Assembly: GCA_026003195.1 (NCBI GenBank) | Contig: BPGU01000001.1 | Location: 62,001-126,000, forward strand | Reading direction: 5' to 3' | Length of the DNA: 64,000 nt | Source of the DNA: Armatimonadota bacterium | GTDB lineage: Bacteria > Armatimonadota > HRBIN16 | In this document: positions 62,448-64,000 of the stretch, piece by piece | Numbering within the stretch: position 1 is the first letter of the stretch | How the letters are laid out: every line of letters starts with the position of its first letter | Notes under the pieces: model-generated | The model's database searches: none | What the model was told of the DNA's origin: nothing | Seen by the model: only the letters and a program-made list of their open reading frames with translations | Position numbers and translations under genes: made by a program

Positions 62448-64000
62448 CTATTGACCACCGTGCACCAGCCGCGTCCCTCCAGCCAGCCCACCCATCCGCG
62501 CTTCGAGGATTAACGTCAGCCCTCCCGTCGCCGGCGTGTATTGAGCATCCATCGGGTTGTACAGGCGAGGCAGGCGGAGGGTGATGGCATACCTGCCCTT
62601 ACCCTGCGGCTGCATGTCCCACCAGCGGAAGGCATCGGGTACCAGACGCACACGCACCTGCGCGCCGTCGGCGGGTTTGCCGTCGGGTTGCCACACGGAG
62701 GCTTCCACATGCAGGTTTTCGCCCGCCCGATGCACTGCCGCCCTGATTGCCAGGGCGTGTGTCACGCTGCGTGCCAGAGCGAGCGATTTCGCCAGCCGCT
62801 GTGCCTGCAGGTGAGCGCGTGCCGACTGCGTGCACCACTGCAGTAGGGAGGTATCCACACCGGCGTTCCTCCAGAGAGCGCACGTCCTCTCCGCCTCGGC
62901 TATCGCCCTTTCGCACTCCGAAGGCGTCGTGTGGCGTTCTATCACCAGCAGGCGTGTGCCGTATGCCTCCAGTGTGACCCGAACGGGCAGATTCGGGCTG
63001 AGCACCTCTCCGGTCAGCGCGTCACGCACCCTGTACTCCCCTTGCGCAGCTTCCGACAGGCGGGCGGAGAGCGAAAGGTGCAGATCACGGGCAAAATCTA
63101 CCCGGTGTAACAGCAGTACCACCAGATTCGTGCCGTCGGTGAGGAACAGACACTCCACCCCCTTTGCCCAGCCTGTGTTTGGCGAGGAGGTGACCTCTAT
63201 CGGGCGCAACAGCGCGAACTGTTCCACTTGTCGTTCCATCTCCTCCACCGGCAACGGACGTACCTTCGCCGACCATGTGGCGGCTCCGCGGTCGGTGGAG
63301 GTCTGGTGGATCACGGTTACGGGCGCGCCCGGCGCGTCATCAGGCAGGCGGATGACGCCTTCCGGCAACGGCGGCAGGCTGTTCCCCCTCTCGTCTCGCT
63401 CGGCGAGTGCACCTACCGCCAGCACCTTCCCCCCTGCCCGCAGGTATTCGCTCAACGCGCGGTGCGCTTGCCGGGATAGCACGGGGTCATCCACACTCAG
63501 CAACACGGGCACCGCCTGCGCGAGAGAGGCATCGCACTGCGCATCGTGCACAAACAGGGTGTTCCAGCCGCGCGAGCAGGAGAGGTCGTAGAGCAGACTC
63601 CATCGGTCCTGCCACCAGCGTTGCCACGTGGCGTCCGAGAGGAAGATGCCCACCTGCGGGTGCAGACGCGAACAGCCCTCCAGCCAGGGTGCCGCCCGTT
63701 TCAGCTCCTCAAAGAGCCTCTTACACTCCGCCTCAGCGGGCGTGCCCTGAATGCCCCACTCGCCGTCAGGCAGGGAGCCGCGCCACTGCACCAGCCCGAT
63801 GTGCCATACGCCCAAGCCCAGCGCCTCGTACACCGCCCGACGTGCGGACTGTGGGGAAAAACTTCTGCCGCCGCCTCGCGCGGTAGGAGAGAGCTGCTTG
63901 TTGGCGAGGCGAGGTGCCACTACCGGCATACCGAACCCCGTTTGCATGTCCAGGGTGAGACGGTGGATACGCTCAGCGTCCTCATCGATGGAGATGGGAC
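62448..64000 (-). CDS. Glycoside hydrolase, GH42/beta-galactosidase-like, 3' part (runs off window)
   Basis: The frame is open from the right edge to a TAG at 62448-62450, at least 517 codons, so the 5' end lies outside. The visible N-terminal part, LTLDMQTGFGMPVV, then ALGLGVWHIGLVQWRGSLPDGEWGIQG (quoted in part), resembles the end of a GH42-type catalytic barrel. A Rossmann-like trimerisation domain follows (PVLLSVDDPVLSRQAHRALS, YLRAGGKVLAVGALA), then an Ig-like C-terminal domain. This is the layout of GH42 beta-galactosidases and relatives. The catalytic acids cannot be checked here. Confidence 0.6.
   Translation of the reverse strand, partial: PISIDEDAERIHRLTLDMQTGFGMPVVAPRLANKQLSPTARGGGRSFSPQSARRAVYEALGLGVWHIGLVQWRGSLPDGEWGIQGTPAEAECKRLFEELKRAAPWLEGCSRLHPQVGIFLSDATWQRWWQDRWSLLYDLSCSRGWNTLFVHDAQCDASLAQAVPVLLSVDDPVLSRQAHRALSEYLRAGGKVLAVGALAERDERGNSLPPLPEGVIRLPDDAPGAPVTVIHQTSTDRGAATWSAKVRPLPVEEMERQVEQFALLRPIEVTSSPNTGWAKGVECLFLTDGTNLVVLLLHRVDFARDLHLSLSARLSEAAQGEYRVRDALTGEVLSPNLPVRVTLEAYGTRLLVIERHTTPSECERAIAEAERTCALWRNAGVDTSLLQWCTQSARAHLQAQRLAKSLALARSVTHALAIRAAVHRAGENLHVEASVWQPDGKPADGAQVRVRLVPDAFRWWDMQPQGKGRYAITLRLPRLYNPMDAQYTPATGGLTLILEARMGGLAGGTRLVHGGQ

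Overview
The window is a bacterial chromosome segment of high G+C, with good Shine-Dalgarno sites and sigma70-type promoters. The gene style suggests a (probably thermophilic) member of the Armatimonadota or a related phylum. The reasons are a DUF1559-type pseudopilin, secreted proteins carrying paired dockerin-like EF-hand modules, PA14 and Pmp-like beta-helix proteins, and a myxol-type carotenoid cluster. This assignment is inference; the complete 16S rRNA gene in the window would settle it.

Layout. 0-9 kb: end of a ThuA-like gene translationally coupled to a XerC/XerD recombinase. Facing it is a minus-strand set of secreted proteins (a dockerin/HExxH protein followed by two paralogous HEAT-repeat proteins). 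Then come a GNAT acetyltransferase and a divergent secreted protein made of GxDxY repeats. 9-15 kb: citrate synthase, an ornithine cyclodeaminase-family enzyme, an isolated nuoB-nuoI pair, and an ECF sigma / zinc-finger anti-sigma / HtrA envelope-stress set. 15-20 kb: a tightly overlapping minus-strand carotenoid operon (cruF, crtI, a cruG-like glycosyltransferase, a PlsC-like acyltransferase, crtB). 20-25 kb: a methyltransferase with a universal stress protein, a PhyH dioxygenase, two broken genes and a secreted STN-domain protein.

25.4-32.6 kb: a complete rRNA operon (16S, tRNA-Ile, tRNA-Ala, 23S, 5S). The 23S gene is interrupted by two group I introns, at E. coli positions 1951 and 2262 by my alignment. 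Each carries a different LAGLIDADG homing endonuclease gene. The second endonuclease reads through its own 3' splice site into the rRNA exon. A perfect consensus promoter lies between tRNA-Ala and 23S.

32.5-43.5 kb: an exopolysaccharide region with a very large SLBB export protein, a MerR-type regulator and two giant multidomain glycosyltransferases (methyltransferase-GT2-GT4 and GT4-GT2-TPR). 43.5-52 kb: an MNT/HEPN pair with a frameshifted HEPN gene, queG, a PA14/dockerin/HExxH secreted protein, ComEA, a DUF1559 pseudopilin, and a URO-D-family / radical SAM pair. 52-59 kb: a pyruvate (or 2-oxoacid) dehydrogenase E1alpha-E1beta-E2 operon behind a structured leader, lexA, pabC and pabB, and a decayed stretch with a priA 3' fragment. 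59.4-64 kb: a Pmp-like beta-helix/dockerin protein encoded by a long tandem DNA repeat, and the 3' part of a GH42-like gene running off the right edge.

Start sites were adjusted from the longest open frames where a Shine-Dalgarno site or a 4-bp stop/start overlap pointed to a better one; each case is stated in its entry.
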